From contig CM035808.1 of assembly GCA_020466095.1 (NCBI GenBank), positions 35,729,502-35,793,501 on the forward strand: a stretch of 64,000 nt of DNA, in the 5' to 3' direction. The DNA is from Chlorops oryzae (Eukaryota; Arthropoda; Insecta; Diptera; Chloropidae). Below, piece after piece: positions 47,724 through 59,112 of this stretch. The stretch's first letter is position 1. Each line of letters opens with the position of its first letter. The notes beneath the pieces are model-generated. The model was not told the origin of the DNA. It was given only the letters and a program-made list of their open reading frames with translations, and searched no databases. A program made the translations under genes and the position numbers.

Positions 47724-49011
47724 TTAGGTGTAGTAAAAAGAAATCCATTATTTTTGCATTAAATTGAGGGCTTTATTTAAGATAGTTAGAATGACCCGAT
47801 TTAGGTCAAATATGCGCCGTTTTGTTCGATAACTTGTTGCCATTTTAAAGGTAATTTCATTATGCCTCTCTCATAGAAGCCCTCGTTCCTATTAGCAAAA
47901 AATTGAGACAGTCGAATTTCAGAAGCCTCTCTTGAAGCGAATGTTTCACCAGCAAAATTGTTCGCCATGGACAGGAACAGATGGTAATCACTTGGTGCCA
48001 GGTCCGGACTATAAGGTGGATGCAGAAGAACCTCCCAACCAAACTCCCGGAGCTTCTGGCGAGTCACTATCGATGTGTGTGGCCTGGCGTTGTCCTGATG
48101 GAACACAATTCCTCTCCTATTGGCCAAAGCTGGCCGCTTATGGGCGATTGCTTCCTTCAGACGGTCCAATTGTTGACAGTAGAGTTCCGAGTTAAGAGTT
48201 TTGCCGTATGGGAGCAGCTCATAGTAGATAATTCCCTGCCAATCCCACCAAACACACAGCAAAACCTTCCTGGCCGTCAATCCTGGCTTGGCCACCGTTT
48301 CCGCCGGTTCACCGTGTTTCGACCACGACCGTTTTCGCTTGACGTTGTCGTAAGTGACCCACTTTTCATCACCAGTCACCAACCGCTTCAGAAATGGGTC
48401 GATTTTGTTGCGGTTCAGCAGCGATTCGCAGATGGAAATTCGGTCTATGAGGTTTTTTTGCGTTAACTCGTGTGGCACCCATACATCGAGCTTCTTTGTG
48501 TATCCAGCCTTATTCAAATGGTTCCAAACGGTTTTTTATGCAATCTTTAGCTCTTTTGCAATCGAAACAGTGCTAACATGACGGTCGGACTCGATAATTT
48601 CCATGATTTTATCGACATTTTCGACAATTGGCCTTCCAGTGCGTGGTGCATCCTTGACATCGAAGTTACCGGAACGGAATCGACGAAACCAAAATTGCGC
48701 ATGATTGGCTGTTACAGTATCAGGTCCATAAACGCTATTCACATTTTCAGTCGCCTGGCTTGCGTTTTCTCCCTTATCGAAGAAAAACTGTAAAATATAG
48801 CGAATTTTCTCTTTGCTGATGTCCATCTTTGACAAGCTCTCAAACAAAACTGAATCAATCAATCAAAAAAGTGTCAAAAAAGCTTTTTTAGTAGGAACTG
48901 TCATCTTTCTAATGCCCCCTAGCGGAACACGATCGGACTTATACAACGCGAGATGCAGATAAATAACGCCATCTATTGGAAAAATAATGGATTTCTTTTT
49001 ACTACACCTAA
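47724..49011 (-). mobile_element. mariner element A, TIRs intact
   Basis: 1,288 bp bounded by TTAGGTGTAGTAAAAAGAAA and its inverse, with TA on both sides (47,722-47,723 and 49,012-49,013). Same length as copy C. The transposase has a single nonsense codon (separate entry), so this copy cannot make full-length protein but could be mobilised in trans. It is inserted in the dispersed repeat; the paralogous fragment at 61.75-61.86 kb shows the same junction without an insertion. Confidence 0.93.
47801..48862 (-). pseudogene. mariner transposase A, nonsense codon 109
   Basis: A 353-codon frame, collinear with the intact copy C, is broken by one TAA at codon 109 (48,536-48,538), where copy C has CAA (Gln). 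Both halves stay in the same frame. The N-terminal half (HTH region) is MIDSVLFESL...KELKIA; the C-terminal half has WVPHEL, TGDEKWV, FHQDNARPH and SPDLAPSDYH, so the catalytic D,D34D set is retained. Other differences from C are few (for example Asn to Asp and Tyr to His in the catalytic region). Copy B carries the same nonsense mutation. Confidence 0.93.
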
Positions 49012-49575
49012 TATATACGCTCAAATTCTAAGTTTCAATGAAATATTTCAATAAAGTCCGCTTTTGGGGCATTTTTGGGATTTTTGTGACAGACCCTAGT
49101 ACTAGAGGTACCCTTAATAATGATCCGATCGAAAAAAAATTTGGGGAAGATGTTTATGGCTACATACGAGGCATAAGTGCCAACTTTCGTTCAAGTCCCA
49201 TTTGAATTTCGGGTGTAGTAGAGAGTTTTCGAAAAACGCCCTTCTGCCACGCCCACTTTTCCAATTTTCTGAATTCCTAGTAATTGCCCCTAAACATGTT
49301 CAAATACCAAATTTTATCAAAATATCTTGAAAAACTTCGATTTTAGAGCAGTTTTTGTGATTTTCGTAACAGACCCTAGTACTGGAGGTACCCCTAAATA
49401 TGGTCCGATCGGGCCCATTCTCAAACTTGTTCTTACTCATGTCCCCGTGAGCACGCATACGAAATTTTACATACGAGATAGCTCAACTCCTTCGATAAGA
49501 TAACTGTATACAGACAGACAGACGGACATGTCTAAATCGATCCTCCTGGTGACGCTGATCATTTCCATATATATA

Positions 49576-50806
49576 TTAGGTGTAGTAAAAAGAGATCCAT
49601 TATTTTTCCAATAGATGCCGTTATTTATCTGCATCTCGCGTTGTATAAGTCCGATCGTGTTCCGCTAGGGGGCATTAAAAAGATGACAGTTCCTACTAAA
49701 AAAGCTTTTTTGACACTTTTTTGATTGATTGATTCAGTTTTGTTTGAGAGCTTGTCAAAGATGGACATCAGCAAAGAGAAAATTCGCTATATTTTACAGT
49801 TTTTCTTCGATAAGGGAGAAAACGCAAGCCAGGCGACTGAAAATGTGAATAGCGTTTATGGACCTGATACTGTAACAGCCAATCATGCGCAATTTTGGTT
49901 TCGTCGATTCCGTTCCGGTAACTTCGATGTCAAGGATGCACCACGCACTGGAAGGCCAATTGTCGAAAATGTCGATAAAATCATGGAAATTATCGAGTCC
50001 GACCGTCATGTTAGCACTGTTTCGATTGCAAAAGAGCTAAAGATTGCATAAAAAACCGTTTGGAACCATTTGAATAAGGCTGGATACACAAAGAAGCTCG
50101 ATGTATGGGTGCCACACGAGTTAACGCAAAAAAACCTCATAGACCGAATTTCCATCTGCGAATCGCTGCTGAACCGCAACAAAATCGACCCATTTCTGAA
50201 GCGGTTGGTGACTGGTGATGAAAAGTGGGTCACTTACGACAACGTCAAGCGAAAACGGTCGTGGTCGAAACACGGTGAACCGGCGGAAACGGTGGCCAAG
50301 CCAGGATTGACGGCCAGGAAGGTTTTGCTGTGTGTTTGGTGGGATTGGCAGGGAATTATCTACTATGAGCTGCTCCCATACGGCAAAACTCTTAACTCGG
50401 AACTCTACTGTCAACAATTGGACCGTCTGAAGGAAGCAATCGCCCATAAGCGACCAAAAGGAGAGGAATTGTGTTCCATCAGGACAACGCCAGGCCACAC
50501 ACATCGATAGTGACTCGCCAGAAGCTCCGGGAGTTTGGTTGGGAGGTTCTTCTGCATCCACCTTATAGTCCGGACCTCGCACCAAGTGATTACCATCTGT
50601 TCCTGTCCATGGCGAACAATTTTGCTGGTGAAACATTCGCTTCAAGATAGGCTTCTGAAATTCGACTGTCTCAATTTTTTGCTAATAGGAACGAGGGCTT
50701 CTATAAGAGAGGCATAATGAAATTACCTTTAAAATGGCAACAAGTTATCGAACAAAACGGCGCATATTTGACCTAAATCGAATCATTCTAACTATCTTAA
50801 ATAAAG
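49576..50806 (+). mobile_element. mariner element B, right end lost
   Basis: The left TIR TTAGGTGTAGTAAAAAGA is present after a TA (49,574-49,575). The element runs to AAATAAAGC at 50,806 and then switches to duplication copy 2. The last ~85 bp, including the right TIR, are missing, so the element cannot move. It lies in opposite orientation to copy A, about 560 bp away. Confidence 0.92.
49725..50776 (+). pseudogene. mariner transposase B, three disabling lesions
   Basis: Closely similar to copy A. Lesions relative to copy C: the shared TAA at codon 109 (50,049-50,051); a ~10-bp deletion near 50,450-50,460 that shifts the frame just before the second catalytic aspartate; and a TAG at 50,648-50,650 where A and C have GAG. 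Upstream WVPHEL and TGDEKWV motifs are conserved. The natural stop is at 50,774-50,776. Inactive. Confidence 0.92.
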
Positions 50807-51846
50807 CTCACTTGAGCTTATGGTTGCTCAAGTTTTGGGGAACGTGCTTAAGGAATTGTTTCACTCCCAAAATTTTTTGCTTGAAAATGAACCATTAAAA
50901 AAAAATTAAATAAATTAAAACCTTAAAAATTTAGGAGAACATTTTTGTCTTCCAAAACAACTACACTCTGAACAAAAAAAAAATTCGTGGAAATTTAAAG
51001 GGTTAACTTTTCATGTTGAACCTCAGCGGAAAGGGGGCGGTATCGTTACCAATAAGGTTCTACCGAGGTGCTAGTTGAAAACTTTAACCAATACCCTGAC
51101 ATGGGGACGAGAAAATAAATCTTTGTGACTGACATATGGTTTCATATGAATATAATGGAGCTTCAATTTTACTGCTGAATATTAAAACGACTTTCTCAGA
51201 TATGTGGATATTTTTATTTTCAAATTCTCCCAGTCCTAAAACGGAAAATATGCCATGGGAATGGATTGACAGATCTAGATAGCTCCTACACAGAAATTAT
51301 TAGCTACGCCCATTTTAACCAAAGCATTTACAAATTATCAAGGGCCTGGCTAGACTTTACTGTGCAGGCCCAAGATATAAACTAGGCAAATCTAGCCAGG
51401 GCCCTTGCAATACCTACTTAAAATATTCAGCCGGGATGTTCAAAAAATTGGCAAAAAATATTATTTAAAATGATGTTGTATTCATTAGTCAAACATTTTG
51501 AGATTCATTATTTTTCACATTCATATTTTTTTTTATCGATTTTAATACAGTTTTTTGTCATTTTTAGGTGATTTTTTCCGAGCCCTAATCATAAAACTCC
51601 GCTATTTTCTTGGAAACACGGCTATTTTTGAACACATTTTTCGAAGGATATTATGAAATTGTAAGGACTATGTAAAAGCTGGAACTAAACTCCACAGGTA
51701 AATACCCATAAAATCCTATATTTTTTCTTAAATATTGGAATTCACACTCTTTTAGATCAATTTAAATATTTTTGGTTTCCCTTGTTGATGGTAATGTACC
51801 CTGGTTAGCTTACAAAATTGGTGAACTAACGAAAAGAATATAAAAC
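50806..51846 (+). repeat. Direct duplication, copy 2 (~1.04 kb)
   Basis: Near-identical to 46,469-47,521. It joins mariner B at a short shared GCTCAC/GCCCTC junction on the left and unique sequence on the right (ATATAAAACTAGG). It includes the hAT right terminus (CCGAGCCCTA near 51,580) but not its left end. Confidence 0.9.
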
Positions 51847-51875
51847 TAGGATTTAGGATATTGATTCCGTTAGTT

Positions 51876-51994
51876 GGGTCCGATTTCACCAAGCTATTTA
51901 AATAAAATTTAAATGAGAATTAAATATTTTTATATGAAATTTGACAGTTATTTTCATTTAAGTTTCATTTAAAAAGCTTGGGGAAATTGGGCCT
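51876..51994. mobile_element. Short palindromic MITE
   Basis: The left arm is GGGTCCGATTTCACCAAGCT and the right arm, reverse-complemented, is AGGCCCAATTTCCCCAAGCT. Pairing continues through TTTAAATnAAAnTTAAATGA. It is about 120 bp with almost no loop. The TSD is unclear. Confidence 0.65.
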
Positions 51995-54900
51995 CAGTGA
52001 CTTTAGCGACAATGTGGCGCGAGTGGAAATATTATCAAATCCGCAAAAGGATAAGCGTTTCAGGCTTAAGATGTCTGGTATTTTTCATGAATATCATTAT
52101 CAGGCAATCATAAATTCTATTAAAGCTCTATACATATCATACCCTCACTTTCCCCTTTATTTCCACTCAATATCTTTCGCATAAAAGCTTTTTGAGAAAA
52201 TTATCTTCGATTCATCAAATTTCTCTGGTAAATTTAACAGTCAGACTTCAAGAATACAAAAGTTATTCACTATTCAACGGTTTGTTAACTAAAGTTTTAA
52301 AAACGATGAACCAAACCAGGGACTAAAAATACAGTTAAAAAAGTATAGGAAATCGGTCATGAAAATAAATATGACAAAAATAAGTTTCCTTATTTTGAAC
52401 AGAAAGGCTCAGATATAGCTTTTTTATTAAGATCCAAAAAGGTCGTCTCTGACTTTAAAATGAGGACTCACCCCAAGCTCTTAGTAAGCATAACCGTTCT
52501 GATGCATAAGAATTAATAAAACTGCAAGTTCCACGATTTGGGAAAATCCAACCTCCTCTATTAATAGCTTCATAAGAGTAAGCGAGAAAAATTAAAAGAC
52601 TTCTCAAATGTCATGCCGGAAATCAAAAGATTCTTTTGAAACCGCAAAATAATTTGTAAAACACCCCAATCGAGCAAGTTTCATCAAAATCGCACCTCAG
52701 CACATGACGACCGCACACGCTCCAATCGCCAACCAGCCACCAATCCACCAACCCACCAATCCATCCACCATCCCACAATGCAAAGTAAAGATGGAAAAAG
52801 CTTTCTGTAAAAAATCGCAGATGGCGCCAACAGCCGCCATCATGGAACTTCGCTAAATTAAGAGTCCATATTGTGAAAAGCGCGCAAAACTTTTAACTTT
52901 CTCGCATTTTCAAAAGATGGCGCTGGCGTCGCGCACACTCGAACATCCTTTTTTTTGTTTCTTTTATAAAATGAAAAAGTAATAAAAGGAAAAAATCAAA
53001 ATTTAAAAGCACAAGCAAACGAAGAGCAAACGAAGCGGCCATGTGCGGAGTGGGTCTCCTTTTTCTAGCGCTTAAAAATAAAAGAAGCCAGCCCCACACA
53101 AGGACACACCACGGATACACTGACTCTCGCAAAATACTCGATGGCTCGACGTGCGCTTGTGTGTGGGGACGTGTGTGTGTTGGAAAAGGGGTTGGAAAAG
53201 CGCGGGTGACGCTTCAATGTAAGTGAGTAACGGATTCAAATGTACTTTTGCGCGCTCTCACAAACTCATTTCTCATTATACGTCTGGAGAGGAAAAGTAC
53301 GTGAACGTTTCTGATGTGGAAATGTTGAATGACATTGGGTCATTTAGTTGCAACACCAGAGCGGTTAAGTTCGCTCAATGAGAGGTCCATAAATTTTAAA
53401 TTTGAACTTAGGGGGTCCTGTTGGGACAGTCAGGAGTCCTTCAAATAATAAATATTCATACATTTCGTGTTGTATATATTTCGGGAAGCTTCGGGGTTTT
53501 TCAGCTTTTTGTGAGCAAAGTCCTTAAATTTCATTTCTGATACAGCTCCTTTGTTCCTTGGATTATTGGATTGACTTATTAATTGAGTTAGTAATTTTAT
53601 TTAATGTGTTTCAGTGCCTTACACCTATTTGGAGATTATTTTTGAGTCGAAATTAAGCGTTTTGCGTTGCTTGCAGAATTCCTTATACAAAAATTTCACA
53701 CGAGCCTCCCTGTCGCATTCTTTTTTAGAACAAAAAGTTTATTTCTATAGGTACCTATATACATAAATATTGAGTTGAATTAAAAATTTGAAGCCGGGAA
53801 TGATTAATTTTGGACCTCAGACTTCTGTCTGCAATTCGAGACCTTCTTGAAGAAGTCCGTCCCCAACTCATCTCTACATGAACCACATTAATCCTTTGAA
53901 TTTTGTGTTTCAATAAACTATTAAAAAATTATATTGCATATTTTCAGGGAAAATCGGGACGTACGACTATTTTTCGTATTTTTTTTTTACGACAAGACGA
54001 AAAAGCCTAGCCGCATCATCAATACCTACATCTGAGAGTAGTTTGTGGAGCTCCCACTGAGTTAAGATCCCCCTTTTATCAGACCTGATCCACACGAAAA
54101 CGAAGCATCATGCCCATCATAGTTTTCGTTTCCCATTTAGGATCACGCTGACTATGCTTAGCAGAACGTCGAAGCTTTCACAACGCTCGTTCCACAATAC
54201 CATGATTTTCCCTCAATGTTAAATTATCTTCAGTTAAAGTTGAGCTAAGCTAACGATATTTCGTTTGGCATACTGAAGTCAGAGGCGAATTTCTTTGGGC
54301 TCAAATTTTCAATTAATCTTAAAAATGAAGCTACGGTCGATTGACTCCTTGAAGGTGCATTTGTGTTTACCAATAAATCATTGCACCAGGCACTATTGCT
54401 ACAAGCTCGTAAATGTCTGAAAAACTAGGAGTGTACTCTTCATGGTTTCACTTAAGACAGTTTCCACCTCAAACGCATTCAGCCAAGTCAATTGAAACGA
54501 TTTGCGCCACTGCTTAAAGTTTCTCCTTAAGTTTTTGTTCTTCATGAAGACATTCCAGCGTTCACCCGGAGGCAGTGGTGCGCGTCGGCTAGTTAATGAC
54601 TAAGCTGGCAACAACCTCATAACATGGCAAGTACTTGTCAAGCGTGTTGCTTATTAATCAAACAAACGCCTGGTGGGCACTACATCATTCTGGCCTAAAA
54701 TAGCAAAATCAACATATGTATGTTTATTGACGCCAAAGCCGTCCTAAAATGGATTAGAGGCGTTACCACAATATGTTTATTGCAGGACTGTCTGTTGTGA
54801 GTTAACAACTACAACAATAACAGTCAATGAATTACATACCAAGATGAAATTGGAGTGGGGACTCTTTGAACTCCTACCTCTTAGCTGTGTATACTTTTCA

Positions 54901-55696
54901 GCATATTGATGGCGAGTTGAACGTGAAAGTTCCAGAGTATAAAATTCCACCTGAAACATTTAATGGTCTTAACACCGATTTATTTGGCTGCCTGCCATAG
55001 CTGCATATTGAGTAGTAACTGCTGCAATCACGCTTTCTTCTGTCTGTCTTGCCGCTTCGCCATATCGCCACTCAGACGGGCAGAGTTGCACGTGCACACT
55101 CTCCAGCTCAAACTCCGCCATGTGTAATAGTTTTGCTACGCGGCGCGTTTGCTTGTCATGCAATGCACTTTTCGCATTTCCAACATTTTGACATTTTGAC
55201 GAAGAGGAAATGTCACGTCACGTCGTGTTTTGCCGCACACCTCCAATATCCGGTTGAACGAGCTGCCACGCCAAATGAAACCAACACAAGCCCGACTAGA
55301 CCAGACCAGACCAGGCCCATGGCAAGTCTCACAGCAAGAGAAGTGCAACATTGTGCCGGCGGATCATCGCGACGTTAGTTAAAACAAGATACGCAAATGA
55401 GCGACAATTTGAAGGCCCTCGGAGTAGTCACACATGAGTGTACATTCGCCATTCTTACATTGTTATTGATTGCCAGTAGGAGTTCGAAATGATGTGTAGC
55501 GGTGTTTTCGGGTTGACGTTTGGTCGTTTTATTGAACTTCAGTCGGCTGCATTTGCAGGAAGCGGTGGTAACCGAAAATTTCAACTCAATTTCTTTGTTG
55601 TCCTTAATACGGTCGTGCTTTGAGTTCGGTGGATATTCAAGAGACTTTAATGGTGTACTTGAGAGATTTTAAGGAAAATTTAACCAAAAATAATTA
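51995..55696. other. Non-coding stretch, no gene recognised
   Basis: It includes a CCA/CCAAT-rich patch (about 52,727-52,777). The segment 53,990-54,600 looks less random than its surroundings but gave no convincing translation on either strand. The patch 55,000-55,600 is less AT-rich, with an ACCAG repeat near 55,295. Short frames have no recognisable domain. Confidence 0.5.
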
Positions 55697-55698
55697 TA

Positions 55699-56986
55699 TT
55701 AGGTGTAGTAAAAAGAAATCCATTTTTTTTGCATTAAATTGAGGGCTTTATTTAAGATAGTTAGAATGACCCGATTTAGGTCAAATATGCGCCGTTTTGT
55801 TCGATAACTTGTTGCCATTTTAAAGGTAATTTCATTATGCCTCTCTCATAGAAGCCCTCGTTCCTATTAGCAAAAAATTGAGACAGTCGAATTTCAGAAG
55901 CCTCTCTTGAAGTGAATGTTTCACCAGCAAAATTGTTCGCCATGGACAGGAACAGATAGTAATCACTTGGTGCCAGGTCCGGACTATAAGGTGGATGCAG
56001 AAGAACCTCCCAACCAAACTCCCGGAGCTTCTGGCGAGTCACTATCGATGTGTGTGGCCTGGCGTTGTCCTGATGGAACACAATTCCTCTCCTATTGGCC
56101 AAAGCTGGCCGCTTATGGGCGATTGCTTCCTTCAGACGGTCCAATTGTTGACAGTAGAGTTCCGAGTTAAGAGTTTTGCCGTATGGGAGCAGCTCATAGT
56201 AGATAATTCCCTGCCAATCCCACCAAACACACAGCAAAACCTTCCTGGCCGTCAATCCTGGCTTGGCCACCGTTTCCGCCGGTTCACCGTATTTCGACCA
56301 CGACCGTTTTCGCTTGACGTTGTCGTAAGTGACCCACTTTTCATCACCAGTCACCAACCGCTTCAGAAATGGGTCGATTTTGTTGCGGTTCAGCAGCGAT
56401 TCGCAGATGGAAATTCGGTCTATGAGGTTTTTTTGCGTTAACTCGTGTGGCACCCATACATCGAGCTTCTTTGTGTATCCAGCCTTATTCAAATGGTTCA
56501 AAACAGTTTTTTGTGCAATCTTTAGCTCTTTTGCAATCGAAACAGTGCTAACATTACGGTTGGACTCGATAATATCCATGATTTTATCGACATTTTCGAC
56601 AATTGGCCTTCCAGTGCGTGGTGCATCCTTGACATCGAAGTTACCGGAACGGAATCGACGAAACCAAAATTGCGCATGATTGGCTGTTACAGTATCAGGT
56701 CCATAAACGCTATTCACATTTTCAGTCGCCTGGCTTGCGTTTTCTCCCTTATCGAAGAAAAACTGTAAAATATAGCGAATTTTCTCTTTGCTGATGTCCA
56801 TCTTTGACAAGCTCTCAAACAAAACTGAATCAATCAATCAAAAAAGTGTCAAAAAAGCTTTTTTAGTAGGAATTGTCATCTTTCTAATGCCCCCTAGCGG
56901 AACACGATCGGACTTATACAACGCGAGATGCAGATAAATAACGCCATCTATTGGAAAAATAATGGATTTCTTTTTACTACACCTTA
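55699..56986 (-). mobile_element. mariner element C, structurally complete
   Basis: 1,288 bp. The left TIR is TTAGGTGTAGTAAAAAGAAA and the right TIR, reverse-complemented, is TAAGGTGTAGTAAAAAGAAA (one difference within the first 20). It is flanked by TA on both sides (55,697-55,698 and 56,987-56,988). It carries an uninterrupted transposase. The only copy of three in the window with every visible requirement for mobility. Confidence 0.95.
55776..56837 (-). CDS. mariner transposase, intact (mellifera-like subfamily)
   Basis: The 353-residue transposase would bind its own TIRs and cut and paste the element into TA sites in the nucleus. Residues ~1-125 form the paired helix-turn-helix region. 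The linker motif WVPHEL is at 128-133. The catalytic triad is D165 in TGDEKWV, D257 in FHQDNARPH and D292 in SPDLAPSDYY, with 34 residues between the last two, the D,D34D signature of mariner. The frame has no stop or shift, and its length fits the family (about 345). Met13 (MDISKEKI) is an alternative start closer to family norms. Similarity of the C-terminal half to mellifera-type mariners is from memory of the family. Compared with copies A and B it has Gln at codon 109 instead of a stop. Confidence 0.95.
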   Translation of the reverse strand: MIDSVLFESLSKMDISKEKIRYILQFFFDKGENASQATENVNSVYGPDTVTANHAQFWFRRFRSGNFDVKDAPRTGRPIVENVDKIMDIIESNRNVSTVSIAKELKIAQKTVLNHLNKAGYTKKLDVWVPHELTQKNLIDRISICESLLNRNKIDPFLKRLVTGDEKWVTYDNVKRKRSWSKYGEPAETVAKPGLTARKVLLCVWWDWQGIIYYELLPYGKTLNSELYCQQLDRLKEAIAHKRPALANRRGIVFHQDNARPHTSIVTRQKLREFGWEVLLHPPYSPDLAPSDYYLFLSMANNFAGETFTSREASEIRLSQFFANRNEGFYERGIMKLPLKWQQVIEQNGAYLT

Positions 56987-56988
56987 TA

Positions 56989-58191
56989 TAATTATTTAAA
57001 ATAGTAATGTAAAACATACCAATTGGGGATGGTTATAGGCCGACAAAGTGTAACATGGCAATATTTCAAAAATTCATTTTCGACAGATCTGAAATTACAG
57101 CTTCAATGACAGTTCTTCTGGTTTTTCTAGTGTTAAATGCTTTAGTTCACCCATCGAATTGAGAATGTGCCGCGATAATGAGCTCAAAAATAAATGAGCT
57201 CTTTAGAATTAAACGGATTCAGGCTTTGTCCTAAAGAGGAAAAATACAGGTCTTTCCCCAAGAAAGTTGAAGAGATTGTCCCAACTTTTACCGTTCTCGT
57301 ATCTTGTCCAGTTTGAAAAACTATAATGGGGCATCGGTCTTTGCTTACTTCTGAAAAAGTGCTACGTTTCATAATCTGGTTCTTTATAATTTCAATTGCT
57401 CTCAACAGGCCTTGAAAACTCTCCTCGACGCAAGAAAACGGGTTCGGTTTAAAATTTCTATTTTAATTTTATAGCCTTACATCTCAACTAGTCCTGGTGC
57501 GTTTATTATCAAAAACTTTTTACACATCACTAGGGGTGAATTGATTTTTATTTTGCTAATAACGAGCTACAAATACATTCCTGTTCTCGACTTATGGCAG
57601 CACTTTACGGCTACTAGCGATATAAATACAACCATGTTTCCTGTTGTGACTGTTGGCAGCACTTGCGGCAGGTTTCGGTGTTTCGATAAATATTCTAACA
57701 TCACTAGGGCAAATTTATGGAGGGCTTTCTTTGAACCAAAAACCCCAAATCCAACCTACTCTTCTACCCCATAGTTTTATTTTTACACACGGGTAGTTTA
57801 AAAAAGTTGTGTTGTAATCGTTTTTCGATTACCCAATAAAAATTGGCTTACTATCCCCCAATACATTTTTTAAATTCCGAGCAATCTCAATAGTATGTGA
57901 CTTATGGAGGTTATGATAAACTTTCGCAAACTTTGACAAACGACAAATCCATAAAAATGTCCCCGAAAATATTGTCAAAGTGTATGAAAAGGGATTTTTT
58001 CCCACATGTCCTTTGTATAAAACATTTATTATTGTACAACATGTTTCCTTAGTCTGACCGGCGACTACAAAAATAAATAACTTAACTTAAATAAGTCTGA
58101 AGTCAGACATACCTAAAACATGTTTCGGAACATTTAGTTCATGGGTAAGGGATGCAAGAGGGAACGATAATCTCCTTGCCTCTTGCGTCCC
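56989..58191. other. Non-coding stretch ending in small palindromes
   Basis: No gene. Near its end, TAAGGGATGCAAGAGG / CCTCTTGCGTCCCTTA (58,145-58,194) forms a 50-bp palindrome. An outer block TCTGAAGTCAGACATACCTA (about 58,096) is repeated inverted at 58,400-58,434, so the TTA MITE sits inside a larger inverted structure. Confidence 0.5.
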
Positions 58192-58194
58192 TTA

Positions 58195-58379
58195 AGGCTC
58201 AGTTACTCTTGATTGAACGTTACTTGACTTAACTTATAGAAATCTATTTTCCACAGATTCTTATCTTAAGTCAAATTAAGTTTTCAGTAACTGCTCCCAT
58301 AGAAAATGTACTAAACACATCAAGTCAGCTGATTAAATAAGTAAAGTCAAGTTACGTTCAATCAAGAGTAACTGAGCCT
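58195..58379. mobile_element. MITE with TTA target duplication and ~42-bp TIRs
   Basis: The TIRs begin AGGCTCAGTTACTCTTGATT on both sides and continue GAACGT(T/A)ACTTGACTT; TTA flanks the element (58,192-58,194 and 58,380-58,382). 185 bp, non-coding. The TTA duplication suggests PIF/Harbinger, as for 11,120-11,301. Confidence 0.8.
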
Positions 58380-58433
58380 TTACTAACGAACGTAATGACG
58401 CGGAACATGTTTTAGGTATGTATGACTTCAGAC

Positions 58434-58858
58434 CAGTGTTCGGACTACGGAAATCCCATTTCGTAGTAGAAGACCGAAAAAATCAATGTAGAAATGAATT
58501 TTTGGGTAGTAAATTGGAATTTCTCATTTTAGCACAAAAAAAAAAAAAGGTCAAAAATTTATTTGAAGCAAACATTTATAACTTCCATTTACATATTACT
58601 TATATTTTTGTATCTCCATCAGTTAAGATTTAGATACAGAGACATGTGTATGGAAAACAACAATTTGTTTTTGAACGAGGGAACACAAAAAACTCGTTCT
58701 CATTACGTCTAAATCGTGACATAGAAAAAATTATTTTGAGTTTGGTGAAGTGAAAAAATTGGAGTAGATTTCAGGTATAGGGTAGTGGCGGAGTAGATTT
58801 CAAAAATTAAAAAAAACCGGAGTAGATCTACTCCGATCGGAGTATAGTCCGAACCCTG
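58434..58858. mobile_element. hAT MITE with perfect 8-bp TSD CTTCAGAC
   Basis: The termini are CAGTGTTCGGACTACGG and, reverse-complemented, CAGGGTTCGGACTATACTCC. A perfect octamer CTTCAGAC lies on both sides (58,426-58,433 and 58,859-58,866). The right part contains GGAGTAGAT repeats, a probable sub-terminal array. 425 bp. A frame of 71 codons inside (58,418-58,633) is chance. Confidence 0.88.
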
Positions 58859-59013
58859 CTTCAGACTAATATGACTTCCAGACTGTCAACTTAAAATCTG
58901 AATTTAGCTCCTTAAGTTGAATTTAGAAAATACCCTTTCAGACTGTCAATTCTGAGTTTACGAGCTCACACGCCTGTTCAAACTTAAATAAGATGTTTGC
59001 TTTGATTGATCGA

Positions 59014-59112
59014 AAAGATATCGTGGTATAGTGGATAGGCCTCCGCCTTGGAACCCGAAAGGCTGAGGTTCAAATCCGGGCTCAAACAAGATTAATTGGG
59101 GAGAAAGATATT
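59014..59112 (+). repeat. tRNA-like short SINE upstream of Rpt4
   Basis: Box A TGGTATAGTGG (59,024-59,034) and box B GGTTCAAATCC (59,067-59,077) with tRNA spacing. AAAGATAT occurs just before it (59,014-59,021) and again near 59,105-59,112, a possible 8-bp TSD. No cloverleaf closure, so it is not a tRNA gene. It lies about 0.4 kb 5' of the Rpt4 start codon. Confidence 0.55.

Larger units (their letters stand above)
47519..49575 (+). repeat. Dispersed fly repeat, fullest copy, split by mariner A
   Basis: It starts CAAGTAAGGGTGTTATAG and contains TTGCCACGCCCACTTTTC and two direct internal blocks with ACAGACCCTAGTACT and GAGGTACCC (about 49,090 and 49,372). It then has the stretch GACAGACAGACGGACATG, TCTAAATCGATCC and GGTGACGCTGATCATTTCC, where mariner B is inserted. 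Its ordered landmarks define three other copies in the window. It resembles an abundant unclassified repeat type of flies. Confidence 0.65.

Noticed and set aside
53990..54600. Possible decayed coding sequence, perhaps a transposase
   Set aside because: Minus-strand translation gives a few protein-like stretches but no recognisable motif order; too weak to call.
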